The notes under the pieces: model-generated | Seen by the model: the letters and a program-made list of their open reading frames with translations, nothing else | Told to the model about the DNA's origin: nothing | The model's database searches: none | Part shown: piece by piece, positions 9,902-17,804 of the stretch | How the letters are laid out: the number at the start of each line of letters is the position of its first letter | Numbering within the stretch: position 1 is the stretch's first letter | Translations under genes and position numbers: made by a program | Origin: DATLFP01 sp035540955 | GTDB lineage: Bacteria; Actinomycetota; Acidimicrobiia; Acidimicrobiales; CADCSY01 | Length of the DNA stretch: 64,000 bases | Reading direction: 5' to 3' | Assembly (NCBI GenBank): GCA_035540955.1 | Contig: DATLFP010000058.1 | Coordinates: forward strand, 10,042-74,041

Positions 9902-11515
9902 TCAGATGCGGGCGATGGCCTCGGCCTTGAGGCGCTTGTAGTCGACCTTGCCGTTCGGGGCCCGGCCGATGGTGGCGACCTCGAACACCCGCTTCGGCGA
10001 CTTGTAGGCCGCCAGCTTCGTCCGGACGTGGGCGATCACGTCGGCCTCGTCCACCGTGGCACCGGGCCGGGCCTCGACCATGGCGGTGATGGCCTCGCCG
10101 AACTTCTCGTCGGGCACGCCGACGACGACCGCGTCGGCCACCGACGGGTGCTGCTTCAGCACCTCCTCGACCTCCTCGGGGAAGACCTTCTCGCCGCCGG
10201 TGTTGATGCACACCGAGCCCCGGCCGAGCAGCGTGAGCGAGCCGTCGGCCTCGACGGTGGCCCAGTCACCAGGGATCGAGTAGCGCTCGCCGTCGATGGT
10301 CACGAACGTGGCTGCCGTCTTCGCCTCGTCCTTGTAGTAGCCGAGCGGGTTCGGCCCCTTCAGCGCCACGAGCCCGGCTTCGCCCGAGCCGGGCTCGACC
10401 CAGCGGGTGCGGTCCTCGCTCACCACCCGGGCACGGGGCCCGAGCGCGAACTTCGCGGTCTTGGCCACGCCCTGGCCGCCGCCGGAGACCGACTGGCCCA
10501 TCCCGATCGCCTCCGAGGACGAGAAGCCGTCGGACAGCAGCATCATCGGGTGGTGGCGGAGGAGCCCCTCCTTCGTCTCCTGCGACCACATCACGCCCGA
10601 GGAGGCGATGAGCTTCAGCGAGGAGATGTCCCACTTGCCGGGCGCGTCGTCGAGGGCCCGCAGCATCGGCTTGGCGAAGGCGTCGCCGACGATCGCCATC
10701 GAGTTCACGCCCTCCCGCTCGATGGTGTCGAGCAGCTCGACCACCTCGAAGTGGCGGTTGGTGAGGGTGACGATCGACCCGCCGACGTCCATGGCCCCGA
10801 ACGAGGTGAGCGCGCCGGTGCCGTGCATGAGCGGGCACGCCGGCAGGTGCACCTGCTGGGGGCCGGCCTCGGCGACGATCCGCCGCATCTCCTCGGGTGA
10901 CGCGTCCTCCGGGAACTTCACGGTGGCAGCCGCGTTGAGCATCGAGAACAGGTCGCCCTGGCGCCACATGACGCCCTTCGGCATGCCCGTGGTGCCACCG
11001 GTGTAGAGCATGTAGAGGTCGTCGCCCGACCGGCCCCACGGCGGCACGGTGCGCTCGGTCGCCGCCCCCGCCGCCGTCTCGTAGGGCACCGCCCACTCGG
11101 GGCACGGGTTGGACCCGTCGTCGACCCAGAGCCAGGTCTGCACGCGCGGCACCTTCGAGCGGATCCGCTCGATGGTCTCGGTGAAGGTGCCGTGGAACAC
11201 CACGGCGACGGCGTCGGCGTTGTCCCACAGGTAGACGAGCTCGTCGTCGGTGTAGCGGTAGTTGGTGTTCACCGGAGCGAGACCGGCCTTCACGATCCCG
11301 AACAGCGACTCGAGGTACTCGGGCCCGTTGTAGAGGTACTGGGCGACCTTGTCCTGCTGCTGCACGCCGGCGTCGAGCAGCGTGCGGGCGATGCCGTCGG
11401 CGCGGCGGTCCATCTCCGACCACGTGTACCTGCGGTCGCCGTGGACCTGGGCCTGCGCGTCGGGGAGGCCGTCGGCGACGGCCTCCCAGATGTCGGCGAA
11501 GGAGTGCTGCGTCAC
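9902..11515 (-). CDS. Acyl-CoA synthetase, FadD19-like
   Basis: A 537-residue AMP-forming ligase (ANL superfamily) that activates a carboxylic acid to its CoA thioester. The ATP loop reads YTGGTTGMPKGVMWR, followed by an adenylate-binding region around SSGVMWSQ, the DGFSSSEAIGMG aromatic/A5 motif, the hinge GRGSVCINTGGEKVFPEEVEE and the C-terminal lysine segment GKVDYKRLK. The VMWR extension of the ATP loop is characteristic of the mycobacterial FadD17/FadD19 group, which activates steroid side chains and branched acids. A second, closely similar ligase gene lies 61 bases upstream (11577-13202), so the pair probably arose by tandem duplication. Start read at the codon for TQHSFADIW. Substrate not determinable. 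Confidence 0.87.
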   Translation of the reverse strand: MTQHSFADIWEAVADGLPDAQAQVHGDRRYTWSEMDRRADGIARTLLDAGVQQQDKVAQYLYNGPEYLESLFGIVKAGLAPVNTNYRYTDDELVYLWDNADAVAVVFHGTFTETIERIRSKVPRVQTWLWVDDGSNPCPEWAVPYETAAGAATERTVPPWGRSGDDLYMLYTGGTTGMPKGVMWRQGDLFSMLNAAATVKFPEDASPEEMRRIVAEAGPQQVHLPACPLMHGTGALTSFGAMDVGGSIVTLTNRHFEVVELLDTIEREGVNSMAIVGDAFAKPMLRALDDAPGKWDISSLKLIASSGVMWSQETKEGLLRHHPMMLLSDGFSSSEAIGMGQSVSGGGQGVAKTAKFALGPRARVVSEDRTRWVEPGSGEAGLVALKGPNPLGYYKDEAKTAATFVTIDGERYSIPGDWATVEADGSLTLLGRGSVCINTGGEKVFPEEVEEVLKQHPSVADAVVVGVPDEKFGEAITAMVEARPGATVDEADVIAHVRTKLAAYKSPKRVFEVATIGRAPNGKVDYKRLKAEAIARI

Positions 11516-11525
11516 GGCATCCGCG

Positions 11526-11580
11526 CCCGGCCTTCGGCCGGGCCGCTCGGGCCTCGCTCGCTCGTTCCTCGCTCGCTCAT
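11526..11580 (-). repeat. Intergenic repeat family B, copy 1
   Basis: Element containing the hairpin CGGCCTTCGGCCG and alternating GCTCGCTC blocks. Positions 11528-11553 match 17759-17784 exactly over 26 bases. On the minus strand the element begins with TGAGCGAGCG, and that TGA is the stop codon of the upstream ligase gene. The second copy has the same relation to its gene. Confidence 0.7.
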
Positions 11581-13202
11581 GAGGCGCCGGCCCCCACCCG
11601 CTCGGTGGCCAGTGCCTTCAGCCGCTTGTAGTCGACCTTGGCGTTGGGCGCCCGCCCGATGGTGTCGACCACGACGACGTGCTTGGGCGCCTTGTAGGCC
11701 GCCAGCTTCCCCTTCACATGGGCGATGACGTCGGCGGCGTCGACCTCGGCGCCCGGCTCGGGCTCGACCACGGCGGTGATCGCCTCGCCGAACTTCTCGT
11801 CGGGCACGCCCACGGCGACGGCGTCGCGGATGGCCGGGTGCAGCTTCAGGACCTCCTCGACCTCCTCGGGGAAGACCTTCTCGCCACCGGTGTTGATGCA
11901 CACCGACCCCCGCCCCAGCAGGGTGATCGTGCCGTCGGCCTCCACCTGGGCGAAGTCGCCGGGCAGGGAGTACCGGATCCCGTCGATGGTGGGGAACGTG
12001 GCGGCCGTCTTGGCCTCGTCCTTGTAGTAGCCGACCGGCACGCGGCCCTTGATGCCGAGCCGGCCGATCTCGCCGGAGCCGGGCTCGACGAGCTTCCCGT
12101 CCTCGGAGACCACCACGGCGTTGGGGCCGAGGTTGAACTTGGCCGTCTTCGCGGCGGCGTCGCCGGTCGACGCCGATGACCCCATGCCCACCGCCTCCGA
12201 GGAGCCGAGGGAGTCGGCGAGGATCATCGACGGGTGGTGCTTCAGCAGGCCCTGCTTCACCGGCTCGCTCCACATCACGCCCGAGCTGAGGACGACGAGC
12301 ACCGAGGAGAGGTCCCACTTGCCGGGGTTGGCGTCGAGCGCTCGCAGCATCGGCTTGGCGAAGGCGTCACCCACGATCACCAGCACGTTGACGCCGTGCC
12401 GTTCGACGAGGTCGAACAGCTCGGCGGCGTCGAAGGAGCGGTTCTCGAGGAGCACGACGCACCCGCCCGCCTGGAGAGCGCCGAAGGACGAGAGCGCGCC
12501 GGTGCCGTGCATGAGCGGGCACGCCGGCAGCAGCTTGGGTCCCGGCCCCTGGGCGCGGCGCTGGGCGACGGCGTCCTCGAGGCTCGCCCCCTCGGGGTAC
12601 GGCACCAGGCCGCCGCCGTTCAGCAGCCAGAACAGGTCCTCCTGCCGCCACATGACGCCCTTGGGCATGCCGGTGGTGCCGCCGGTGTAGAGCATGTAGA
12701 GGTCGTCGCCGTCGCGCGCCCAGGGTGCCGTGGGGCGGTCGACCGTGCGGGACGCGACCTCCTCGTACGACACCGCCCAGTCCGGCATCTCGCCGGCGCC
12801 GTCGTCGACCCAGTACCAGCGCTCGACGCGGGGAACGCGATCGCGGATGCGCTCGATCGTCTCGGTGAACGTGGCGTGGAAGACCACGGCGACGGCGTCG
12901 GCGTTGTCCCACAGGTAGACGAGCTCGTCGTCGGCGTAGCGGTAGTTGGTGTTGACCGGCACGAGGCCGACCTTCCACCCGGCGTACAGCGACTCGAGGT
13001 ACTCGGTGCAGTTGTGGAGGTACTGGGCGACCTTCGCCTGGTGGGTGACCCCGTCGAGGGTGAGCAGGTCGGCGGCGACGGCGTCGGCGCGCCGGTCGAA
13101 GTCGCGCCACGACTGCAGCCGTTCGCCCTGGATCTGGGCCGGCGCGTCCGGCTGGACCTCGGCGATCGCTTCCCAGACGTCGGCGTAGTTCATCCCCGGC
13201 AC
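11577..13202 (-). CDS. Acyl-CoA synthetase, FadD19-like (paralogue)
   Basis: A 541-residue AMP-forming acyl-CoA ligase, a close paralogue of the neighbouring 9902-11515 gene with the same motifs in order: YTGGTTGMPKGVMWR, LSSGVMWSE, DSLGSSEAVGMG, GRGSVCINTGGEKVFPEEVEE and AKVDYKRLK. A GTG at 13202 and an in-frame ATG at 13193 compete as starts; the GTG has a good ribosome-binding site (GAGGGGG, four bases upstream), so it is preferred. The stop codon lies in a family B repeat. The gene is divergent from the acyl-CoA dehydrogenase at 13280; a TAGTTT -10 box and a TetR-like dyad lie between them. Together they suggest co-regulated activation and first oxidation of the same substrate class. Confidence 0.87.
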   Translation of the reverse strand: MPGMNYADVWEAIAEVQPDAPAQIQGERLQSWRDFDRRADAVAADLLTLDGVTHQAKVAQYLHNCTEYLESLYAGWKVGLVPVNTNYRYADDELVYLWDNADAVAVVFHATFTETIERIRDRVPRVERWYWVDDGAGEMPDWAVSYEEVASRTVDRPTAPWARDGDDLYMLYTGGTTGMPKGVMWRQEDLFWLLNGGGLVPYPEGASLEDAVAQRRAQGPGPKLLPACPLMHGTGALSSFGALQAGGCVVLLENRSFDAAELFDLVERHGVNVLVIVGDAFAKPMLRALDANPGKWDLSSVLVVLSSGVMWSEPVKQGLLKHHPSMILADSLGSSEAVGMGSSASTGDAAAKTAKFNLGPNAVVVSEDGKLVEPGSGEIGRLGIKGRVPVGYYKDEAKTAATFPTIDGIRYSLPGDFAQVEADGTITLLGRGSVCINTGGEKVFPEEVEEVLKLHPAIRDAVAVGVPDEKFGEAITAVVEPEPGAEVDAADVIAHVKGKLAAYKAPKHVVVVDTIGRAPNAKVDYKRLKALATERVGAGAS

Positions 13203-13234
13203 GGTTCCCCCTCGGTGGCGTCGGTCGGGAGAGG

Positions 13235-13253
13235 AAACTAGACGGTCGTTCAG
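13235..13253. promoter_or_regulatory. Divergent promoter with TetR-like operator
   Basis: Between the divergent ligase (start 13202) and dehydrogenase (start 13280) genes, CTAGACGGTCGTTCAG at 13238-13253 fits the dyad CTnnACG-nn-CGTnnAG, 10 of 16 positions being symmetric. It overlaps a minus-strand TAGTTT box (13240-13235). A nearly identical site lies at 8317-8331. Such dyads are usual for TetR-family repressors of fatty-acid genes; no tetR gene is in the window. Confidence 0.5.
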
Positions 13254-13279
13254 GGAGTCGTTTGCGCCAAGATGCGGTC

Positions 13280-14443
13280 ATGGACTTCGACCTGCCGCCC
13301 GACGACGATCCCCGGCGCCTGGCGGTGCGGTCGTGGCTGGCCGCCAACCCGAGCCCCACCGGCCGGCAGCTGGCCGAGGCCGGCTACGTCGCCCCCCACT
13401 GGCCGAAGCCCTGGGGCCTCGACGCCGACCCCATCCACCAGATCATCATCGACGACGAGCTCCGGCGGGCGGGCGTGCGCCGACCCGGCAACGTCATCGG
13501 GATCGGCTGGGGCGGGCCCACGATCATCCACGGCGGCACCCAGGAGCAGAAGGACCGCTACCTCATGCCGATGCTGGCCGGCGAGGAGATCTGGTGCCAG
13601 CTGTTCAGCGAGCCGGGCGCCGGGAGCGACCTGGCCAACATCTCGACCCGGGCCGTCCGCGACGGCGACGAGTACGTCGTGAACGGCCAGAAGGTGTGGA
13701 CGTCGATGGGCCACATGGCCAAGTTCGGCATCCTCATCGTCCGCACCGATCCCGACGCCCCGAAGCACCAGGGGATCTCGTACTTCATCTGCCCGATGGA
13801 CACCCCCGGCATCGAGGTCCGGCCCCTCATCGAGATGACCGGCGCCCACATCTTCAACGAGGTGTTCTTCACCGACGTCCGCATCCCGGCCGCCAACCTC
13901 GTCGGCGAGGAGAACCGGGGTTGGGAGCTGGCGAAGGTGACGCTCGGCAACGAGCGGGTGTCGCTGTCCACCGGCGGCGCGCTGTGGGGCAACGGCCCGT
14001 CCTACGACGACCTGCTGCGGGTGGTACGTGAGCGGGGCGGGTTACGCGACCGGTCGCTGCGCCAGCGGATGGCCCAGCTGTACATCGAGTCCGAGCTGCT
14101 GCGCCTGATCCGCCTGCGGACCGTCACCGCCGCGGTGAAGGGTCGCCCGCCGGGGCCCGAGGCGTCGATCCGCAAGCTCCTCGCCGACGAGCACGGTCAG
14201 AAGCTCATGGAGCTCGCCAAGGACCTCTGCGGGGCCGACGGGATGCTGACCGACCGCGGGCCTCTGCAGGGACCGGATCAGCACGGCTGGCACTACGGGT
14301 TCCTGTTCGCCCGGGCCCTCACGATCGGCGGCGGGACGACGCAGGTGCAGCGCAACATCGTGGCCGAGCGGGTCCTCGAGCTCCCGCACGACGTCGACGT
14401 GGAGCAGGGCAAGTCGTGGCGCGAAGCCCGAGCGGCGTCATGA
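13280..14443 (+). CDS. Acyl-CoA dehydrogenase
   Basis: A 387-residue acyl-CoA dehydrogenase (starting MDFDLPPDD) of the branched/steroid FadE kind. The FAD-binding motif CQLFSEPGAGSDLAN and NGQKVWTSMGH lie in the middle, followed by FNEVFFTDVRIP and the C-terminal signature TQVQRNIVAERVL. It introduces a double bond into an acyl-CoA and reduces ETF. A TTG at 13262 would add six residues, but the ATG at 13280 matches the usual family start. It is divergent from the ligase gene and shares a possible TetR operator with it. Its TGA overlaps the ATG of the next gene (ATGA), so a VOC protein is co-translated. Confidence 0.9.
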   Translation: MDFDLPPDDDPRRLAVRSWLAANPSPTGRQLAEAGYVAPHWPKPWGLDADPIHQIIIDDELRRAGVRRPGNVIGIGWGGPTIIHGGTQEQKDRYLMPMLAGEEIWCQLFSEPGAGSDLANISTRAVRDGDEYVVNGQKVWTSMGHMAKFGILIVRTDPDAPKHQGISYFICPMDTPGIEVRPLIEMTGAHIFNEVFFTDVRIPAANLVGEENRGWELAKVTLGNERVSLSTGGALWGNGPSYDDLLRVVRERGGLRDRSLRQRMAQLYIESELLRLIRLRTVTAAVKGRPPGPEASIRKLLADEHGQKLMELAKDLCGADGMLTDRGPLQGPDQHGWHYGFLFARALTIGGGTTQVQRNIVAERVLELPHDVDVEQGKSWREARAAS

Positions 14444-14832
14444 GTCGCTTCATCCCGATGCTGTTCGTCGACGACGTCGAGGCATCGTCGCGCTGGTACC
14501 AGGACCTGCTCGGGGCGCGGAGCGCTCACGGCGGTCCGGAGTTCGAGATGCTGATGCTGGGCGACGAGCTGGTGCTGCAGCTGCATCACGCCGATGCCGA
14601 GGAGCACGGCTCCGAACGGCTACCGGAGGGGGCGCCGCGGGGCGCGGGTGTGCTGCTCTACCTGCAGACCGCGGATGTCGACGCCGTGCACGCACTGCAC
14701 GCGCGCGCGGTGGAGATGGGCGCGGCGGTCGAGAGCGAGCCGACGTACATCGAGCTCGCGCACCACACCGAGTTCGTCGTGCGCGATCCCGACGGCTACG
14801 CCCTCGCCGTGCACTCGCCCTTCACACCCTGA
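14440..14832 (+). CDS. VOC/glyoxalase-superfamily protein
   Basis: A 130-residue single-module vicinal-oxygen-chelate protein. It shows the usual opening FIPMLFVDDVEASSRWYQD, the YLQTADVDAVHA repeat start of the second beta-alpha-beta unit, and the closing EFVVRDPDGYALAVHS with the metal-ligand-type region. Members include glyoxalases, dioxygenases and antibiotic-resistance binding proteins, and the specific activity cannot be assigned. The first metal-ligand His of glyoxalase I is not in its usual place, so a binding rather than enzymatic role is possible. Start is the ATG overlapping the stop of the acyl-CoA dehydrogenase gene by 4 bases, which implies coupling. Confidence 0.78.
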   Translation: MSRFIPMLFVDDVEASSRWYQDLLGARSAHGGPEFEMLMLGDELVLQLHHADAEEHGSERLPEGAPRGAGVLLYLQTADVDAVHALHARAVEMGAAVESEPTYIELAHHTEFVVRDPDGYALAVHSPFTP

Positions 14833-14848
14833 TCGCGCCCACCGCTGC

Positions 14849-15898
14849 TCAGCCGAGGCCGGCGAACGGCGGGGGATAGACGGCGACGCCCCGAACCCAC
14901 GGCTCGTACGACGACAGCGTGAGGGCCTGGCCGGCCTCGGGCGGCGCCCAGTCGGGCAGGTGGATGGTGATGCCGAGCGTTCGGGCGTCGACGAACCCGA
15001 AGCGCGAGTAGTAGGTCGGACTGCCCTCGAGGATGACGAGCGGGTCGCCGGCCGCGGCGGCCCGGGAGAGCACCTCGTGCACGAGCGCCGAGCCGATCCC
15101 GTCTCGCTGCCGTGACGGCGTGACCGCGAGCGGCGACAGCATCCCGATCCGGTGGACGGTGTCGCCGTCGTGCAGCTCGCAGTGGTTCACCATCACGTGG
15201 CCCACGATCTCGCCGCCGTCCTCGGCGACGAGGGCCAGCTCCGGGCGGTAGCAGCGGTCGCCTCGGATGGCCTCGACGAGGTCGCGCTCGACGGCCGAGC
15301 CGAACGCGGCCTCGACAATCGCCGCGATGGCCGAGACGTCCTCGGGTCTCTCAGGACGGATGATCACGGCAGCACGTTTTCTGAGATCGCTGCCGGCTCC
15401 TTGGCTTCCGCGATCCGCATCGAGGGACTCCGTGCCGTCCCGGACGGTCAGTGCCGACGAGTGTTCGGCGGGCGGGGTTGGTCCCATGCCCGGTGGGAAG
15501 ACAACCGCCATGATGACCGGCGGTGCCAGGAAGAACACGACGGGGTAGTACCAGTCGGCCGTCGCCGAGCCCACTGCGGTGGCACCGAGTGCCAGCGCGG
15601 CGAGACCGGCTACCGCGGCGACTTGGGTGAGGCGCGTCGGCTTCCGATGGCGTCTGGTTGCGATGTGCGCGCCGGCCCATGCGCCGAGGACCCAGCAGAC
15701 TGCGAGGCCGATGAGTGCTGTGTTGAGGTCGTCGATGCCGTCCGGATCGTTCCCAAGCCGGTATCGCGGAAGGCCGGCGGCGGCGCCCAGCGCCCAACCA
15801 GCAACCACTCCCACCGTCGCGCCGATCAACGCTCCGAGCTCGGCGGCGAGCATGACGAGGAGCGCCGTGGTGCCCCGCCGCCGTCGACGGTTCGACAT
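14849..15898 (-). CDS. Membrane protein fused to GNAT N-acetyltransferase
   Basis: One open frame encodes an N-terminal part with about four hydrophobic segments (starting MSNRRRRRGTTALLV) and, after a linker rich in Ser/Thr/Asp, a GNAT domain beginning at VIIRPERPEDVSAIA. The GNAT part has the acetyl-CoA loop RQRDGIGSALVHE and YYSRFGFV, as in the YhbS-like group. A GTG at 15367 lies exactly at the usual GNAT start, so two separate or overlapping products are possible; alternatively a lost stop codon joined two genes. The ATG at 15898 has a GGACGG site upstream; another ATG lies at 15919. By eye the membrane part is less GC-rich than its neighbours, hinting at a different origin. Confidence 0.65.
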   Translation of the reverse strand: MSNRRRRRGTTALLVMLAAELGALIGATVGVVAGWALGAAAGLPRYRLGNDPDGIDDLNTALIGLAVCWVLGAWAGAHIATRRHRKPTRLTQVAAVAGLAALALGATAVGSATADWYYPVVFFLAPPVIMAVVFPPGMGPTPPAEHSSALTVRDGTESLDADRGSQGAGSDLRKRAAVIIRPERPEDVSAIAAIVEAAFGSAVERDLVEAIRGDRCYRPELALVAEDGGEIVGHVMVNHCELHDGDTVHRIGMLSPLAVTPSRQRDGIGSALVHEVLSRAAAAGDPLVILEGSPTYYSRFGFVDARTLGITIHLPDWAPPEAGQALTLSSYEPWVRGVAVYPPPFAGLG

Positions 15899-16064
15899 CC
15901 CGTCCGTCCTATCCCTCATGGAAGGATCGAACCGCTCCGACTGCCGGTTCGCGCATCCGCTGTAGCGCAATGCCGGTGAATTCGGCTTCGGAGGCCGCGA
16001 TCACCGGCATCGCTCTGCGCTCGTTCGCGAGATCGACCCGATGGCTTCGCCTCCGTACGGGGAC

Positions 16065-17027
16065 TCAGGCCCGCAGGGCGCTCATCCGGTCGATGGTCTC
16101 CTCGGCGAGCCGGACGAACTGGCGCACGAGCTCGCCCGCGGGGACCAGCTCGTGGATGGCGCCGACGCCCTGGCCGGCGGGCATGAACTCCCGCTTCAGG
16201 TCGACCTCGGTCTCGGGCGGGGCGCCGAGGTGGTTGGCGCCGTCCTGCATCGACTGGATGGCCTGCTGCGGGAAGGGCTTGAGAGCCGACGGGTCGTCCT
16301 CGAACTGCTGGGTGTAGTCGTTGCGCACCACCCGGCACGTCTTGCCGGTGAACGCCCGGGAGATCACGGTGCCGTCCTCGGGGATGGCGATCAGCGTCTC
16401 CTTGTAGCCCTTCACGCCCCACGCCTCGGGGGTGGCGATGAACCGCGTGCCGACCCAGATGCCGTCGGCGCCGAGCGCCAGCGCCGCCGCCAGGTGGCGG
16501 CCATCGGTGATGCCGCCGGCGGCGACCACCGGCACCTTGTCACCGACGGCGTCGACGCACCCGGGGACGAGGGGGAAGGTGGCGATCTGCCCGGTGTGGC
16601 CGCCGGCCTCGGTGCCCTGGGCCACGACGATGTCGCAGCCGGCGGCGACGGCCGACACCGCGTGCTTGACCTTCCCGCACATGCTGGCGACCAGCACGTT
16701 GTTGTCGTGGCAGAGCTCGACGACCTCGCGCGGCACGCCGAGGCCGGCCACGAAGACCCGGGCCCCCTCGTCGATCACGGCCTGGACCTGCCGCTCGACC
16801 TGGCCGGGCACCGCGGTGAGGAGGTCGACGCCGAAGGGCTTGGCGGTCTGCGCCTTCACCTTGCGGATCTCCTCGACCATCGACTCGCCCATGGTGGACG
16901 CGCCGAGGGTCCCGAACCCGCCGGCCTCGGAGACCGCCGCGCACAGGTCGGCGTAGGACACCCCGCCCATGCCGGCGAGCATCACGGGGTGCTCGACCTC
17001 GAGGATGTCGGTCAGTCGGGTTCGCAT
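16065..17027 (-). CDS. Nitronate monooxygenase family flavoprotein
   Basis: A 320-residue FMN TIM-barrel protein of the nitronate monooxygenase (2-nitropropane dioxygenase) family. It shows the N-terminal HPVMLAGMGGVSYADL, the FMN-phosphate region VVAQGTEAGGHTG, and VVAAGGITDGRHLAAALALGADGIWVGTRF, which is the classic phosphate-binding segment; the His of EAGGH is the likely catalytic base. Members oxidise nitronates, but some act as enoyl reductases in lipid metabolism, which would suit the acyl-CoA setting. ATG start. It is followed on the minus strand by nothing for 166 bases (15899-16064), where I see no gene. The thioesterase gene lies 16 bases upstream and probably shares its transcript. 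Confidence 0.85.
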   Translation of the reverse strand: MRTRLTDILEVEHPVMLAGMGGVSYADLCAAVSEAGGFGTLGASTMGESMVEEIRKVKAQTAKPFGVDLLTAVPGQVERQVQAVIDEGARVFVAGLGVPREVVELCHDNNVLVASMCGKVKHAVSAVAAGCDIVVAQGTEAGGHTGQIATFPLVPGCVDAVGDKVPVVAAGGITDGRHLAAALALGADGIWVGTRFIATPEAWGVKGYKETLIAIPEDGTVISRAFTGKTCRVVRNDYTQQFEDDPSALKPFPQQAIQSMQDGANHLGAPPETEVDLKREFMPAGQGVGAIHELVPAGELVRQFVRLAEETIDRMSALRA

Positions 17028-17043
17028 GCTGGGGCTCTGCTCT

Positions 17044-17472
17044 CTACTCGGTGATGCGGTAGGTCTGGACGGCCGACGCGACGACGCGGCCGTCGGCGTC
17101 GGTGGCTTCGATCTCGAGGAAGATCAGCTCGCGGGCGCGGCGCACGGTGCGGGCGGTGCACAGCAGGTCGGACTGGCGGGCGGCGCCGACGTAGTTGACG
17201 GTCATGCTCACCGTCGACGCCTTCGAACCGCGGTCGAAGTCGTGGTTCGACCAGGCAGCCGCCGCGCCGGTCGTGTCGATCAGGGCGGCGACGACGCCGC
17301 CGTGGTACACGACGCCGTCGTTCGTGAGGTCCTCCCGGAACGGCAGCCGCATCCGCACGTGATCGGGCTCGTAGACCTCGAAGGTCATGCCCATCCGGCC
17401 GATGAAGGGCGTCTTCGGGAAGATCTCGGCGATGGCCGCCCGCTTGCGGACGTTCGGGTCGTCGTCGCTCAT
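17044..17472 (-). CDS. PaaI-type hotdog thioesterase
   Basis: A 142-residue single hotdog-fold protein. VVYHGGVVAALIDTTGAAAA is the family helix region (HGG with an acidic residue on the following helix), and the strands after it (ASTVSMTVNYVGAA) complete the fold. These enzymes hydrolyse acyl-CoA thioesters such as phenylacetyl-CoA or medium-chain acyl-CoA. It starts with ATG and overlaps the upstream YeaQ-like gene by 4 bases (ATGA on the minus strand), and precedes the nitronate monooxygenase gene by 16 bases, so the three likely form one operon. Substrate unknown. Confidence 0.85.
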   Translation of the reverse strand: MSDDDPNVRKRAAIAEIFPKTPFIGRMGMTFEVYEPDHVRMRLPFREDLTNDGVVYHGGVVAALIDTTGAAAAWSNHDFDRGSKASTVSMTVNYVGAARQSDLLCTARTVRRARELIFLEIEATDADGRVVASAVQTYRITE

Positions 17473-17717
17473 CGGCGGTTGACCGCCCCGAAGAGGAGGA
17501 GCAGGAGCGATGCGCCGACGAACGCGAGCAGGAGCGACCAGAGGCTGAACTCGTTGACGCCCGTCTCGCCGGCGGCGTTGGCGATGGCGCCCCCGATGAG
17601 CGCGCCCGCGACACCGAGGGCGATCCGGGTGAGGCAGCCACTGCTCTGCGCGCCCGTGGCCTTCTCGGCGAGGAGCCCGGCCAGGAAGCCGAGCACGATC
17701 CAGGCGACGATGCTCAT
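17469..17717 (-). CDS. GlsB/YeaQ/YmgE-family small membrane protein
   Basis: An 82-residue protein with three hydrophobic segments: WIVLGFLAGLLAEKATG at the N-terminus, a Gly/Ala helix containing GVAGALIGGAIAN, and a C-terminal helix ending LLLLFGAVNRR. This pattern is the transglycosylase-associated (YeaQ/YmgE) family of stress-linked inner-membrane proteins, whose molecular role is unknown. ATG start at 17717. Its TGA overlaps the start of the thioesterase gene, a coupling with no obvious functional meaning. Confidence 0.85.
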   Translation of the reverse strand: MSIVAWIVLGFLAGLLAEKATGAQSSGCLTRIALGVAGALIGGAIANAAGETGVNEFSLWSLLLAFVGASLLLLLFGAVNRR

Positions 17718-17754
17718 GTAATCCGCTCTCGACGGTGCTGACTCATGCTGTCCG

Positions 17755-17804
17755 CTCTCGGCCTTCGGCCGGGCCGCTCGGGCCCCGCTCGCTGCGCTCG
17801 CTCA
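17755..17804 (-). repeat. Intergenic repeat family B, copy 2
   Basis: Second copy of the family B element; 17759-17784 equals 11528-11553 exactly, followed by GCTCGCT blocks. As in copy 1, on the minus strand it opens with TGAGCGAGCG, and the TGA is the stop of the upstream gene (17802-19022). Confidence 0.7.

Noticed and set aside
13262..13279. TTG start for the acyl-CoA dehydrogenase
   Set aside because: It adds only six residues not typical for the family; ATG 13280 is better.
15899..16064. Extra small gene in the 166-base gap
   Set aside because: No frame with sensible composition or start; it appears to be non-coding.
17469..17717. Cell-wall lytic transglycosylase
   Set aside because: The family name transglycosylase-associated is historical; the 82-residue membrane protein has no catalytic domain.
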